Assembly: GCA_020216895.1 (NCBI GenBank)
Contig: JAIWOM010000099.1
Coordinates: forward strand, 1 to 5,963
Direction: 5' to 3'
DNA length: 5,963 nt
Source: Microcella sp.
GTDB taxonomy: Bacteria; Actinomycetota; Actinomycetes; Actinomycetales; Microbacteriaceae
Each line of letters begins with the position of its first letter. The first letter of the stretch is position 1. Below are positions 5,215-5,963 of the stretch, piece by piece. The position numbers and the translations under genes are program-made. The notes under the pieces were generated by a model. That model worked only from the letters and a program-made list of their open reading frames with translations, was not told the origin of the DNA and did no database searches.

Positions 5215-5835
5215 ATGTCGACGATCCGCAACCCTGTCGGACCGCTGCCGCCGGAGGTCTACTGGCGCCGCCGCCTCGTCGTGGGCCTGGGCGCCCTCGC
5301 CGTGATCGTCATCATCGTGCTCATCATCGTGCGCCCCGGTTCGGGCGAGCCCGCTGAGCAGCCGACCCCCGAGCCGACGACGACCGAGAGCGCCGCTCCC
5401 GGCACCGAGCCGGGCGGCGCCCTCGGCGAGGTGACCGCCTGCACCGCCGACCAGATCGAGGTCGCGCCGGTCACCGACTCCGACTCCTACGGCCCCGACC
5501 AGCAGCCGCAGCTGTCGCTCACGATCACCAACACCGGCGCCGCGCCGTGCACCATGCAGGTCGGCACCGACGTGCAGTCGTACGTCATCACCTCGGGCAG
5601 CGACCGCATCTGGGCCTCGACCGACTGCCAGCAGGATCCGGTCGCGGCCGAGCGCATCCTGCAGCCGGGGGAGGAGGTGTCGAGCACGCCGTTTCCGTGG
5701 AGCCGCACCCGCTCGTCGCCGAACGACTGCGACGCGTCGCGGCCCCCTGTCATCGCCGGCGGCGCGACCTACCGCCTCAGCGTGAGCGTCGGCGAGTTCG
5801 AGAGCGACGGCGACCGCCCGTTCATCCTCAACTAG
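5215..5835 (+). CDS. Membrane-anchored extracytoplasmic protein with four cysteines, DUF4232-like
   Basis: A 206-residue protein with a cytoplasmic N-terminus (residues 1-20, ending PPEVYWRRR), one hydrophobic segment (21-39), a Pro/Thr/Glu-rich linker (about 40-70) and an outward-facing domain (about 73-206). The arginines before the helix and the lack of a cleavage or lipobox motif suggest a signal anchor. Cysteines at 76, 112, 138 and 172 could form two disulfides. The pattern of CTADQI, then L-LTITNTG-APC, then SGSDRIW-STDC resembles actinobacterial secreted beta-sandwich proteins of the DUF4232 sort; this is a tentative resemblance and no function can be given. The start at 5215 is chosen over the longer open frame because the charged N-terminus plus helix begins there and TACCCT lies six bases upstream. 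It stands alone between argA and the next gene. Confidence 0.82.
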   Translation: MSTIRNPVGPLPPEVYWRRRLVVGLGALAVIVIIVLIIVRPGSGEPAEQPTPEPTTTESAAPGTEPGGALGEVTACTADQIEVAPVTDSDSYGPDQQPQLSLTITNTGAAPCTMQVGTDVQSYVITSGSDRIWASTDCQQDPVAAERILQPGEEVSSTPFPWSRTRSSPNDCDASRPPVIAGGATYRLSVSVGEFESDGDRPFILN

Positions 5836-5852
5836 CGTCGACCGCCCCCGCG

Positions 5853-5858
5853 TAGGCT
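5853..5858 (+). promoter_or_regulatory. Leaderless-type -10 of the last, partial gene
   Basis: TAGGCT is followed by seven bases and the ATG at 5866. It lies only 17 bases past the preceding stop codon, so this gene probably has its own promoter despite the tight 30-bp spacing. Confidence 0.5.
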
Positions 5859-5865
5859 GTTCGGG

Positions 5866-5963
5866 ATGCCCAAGAAGCGCCCCTCGAAACGTCCCGGCCG
5901 CGCGCCTCGCGCCGGCGGCCTGCCCGCCGCCGGGCTCCCGTCGTCGACCCTGCCGCCCGAGCA
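5866..5963 (+). CDS. Start of an unidentified basic, Pro/Ala-rich protein (cut by window edge)
   Basis: The first 32 codons of an open frame that runs off the right edge. The N-terminus MPKKRPSKRPGRAPRAGG is strongly basic and followed by an Ala/Pro/Leu/Ser-rich stretch, typical of a disordered tail that may touch nucleic acid or precede a folded domain. I do not recognise the family. Support for a real gene comes from its position right after the preceding stop, plus the TAGGCT hexamer seven bases before the ATG, matching its neighbours. The high GC content alone would allow an open frame by chance, so confidence is moderate. Confidence 0.6.
   Translation, partial: MPKKRPSKRPGRAPRAGGLPAAGLPSSTLPPE

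Overview
The window is high-GC DNA with GAC/CTC/GTC-rich codon use. It encodes actinobacterial ClpC and a stand-alone actinobacterial-type N-acetylglutamate synthase. Several genes have a TANNNT -10 hexamer placed so that transcription would begin at or next to the start codon. This fits an actinobacterium, most likely a Microbacteriaceae-type Micrococcales; that placement is inferred from style and gene content, not from a database search.

Layout. Minus strand, left part: a pirin-family protein (3' end off the window), preceded by a strong hairpin, a small Cro/C1-type HTH regulator, and a four-helix DUF2975-like membrane protein. The last two form a two-gene operon whose stop and start codons overlap (TGATG). 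A 189-bp divergent intergenic region (1729-1917) follows. It holds a well-formed minus-strand promoter, a 31-bp imperfect palindrome that looks like the HTH operator, a ClgR-type box, and a Shine-Dalgarno sequence for clpC. Plus strand, right part: clpC (836 aa, complete), a 25-bp-stem hairpin, argA (171 aa, GTG start), a gene for a single-pass membrane-anchored protein with four cysteines, and the first 32 codons of an unidentified basic protein cut by the right edge.

How it works together. ClpC is the AAA+ unfoldase that feeds ClpP; its upstream ClgR-like box suggests stress-linked activation. The DUF2975/HTH pair is probably an autoregulated unit, because the palindrome lies between its -10 and its ribosome binding site. 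Two large hairpins, each spanning about 71 bp, separate transcription units. Both sit in the order stop codon, hairpin, leaderless promoter, next start.

No mobile element, tRNA, rRNA or CRISPR array is visible. The genes are mostly ordinary core genes. The interest lies in the regulatory DNA: the palindrome, the ClgR box, the leaderless promoters and the hairpins.
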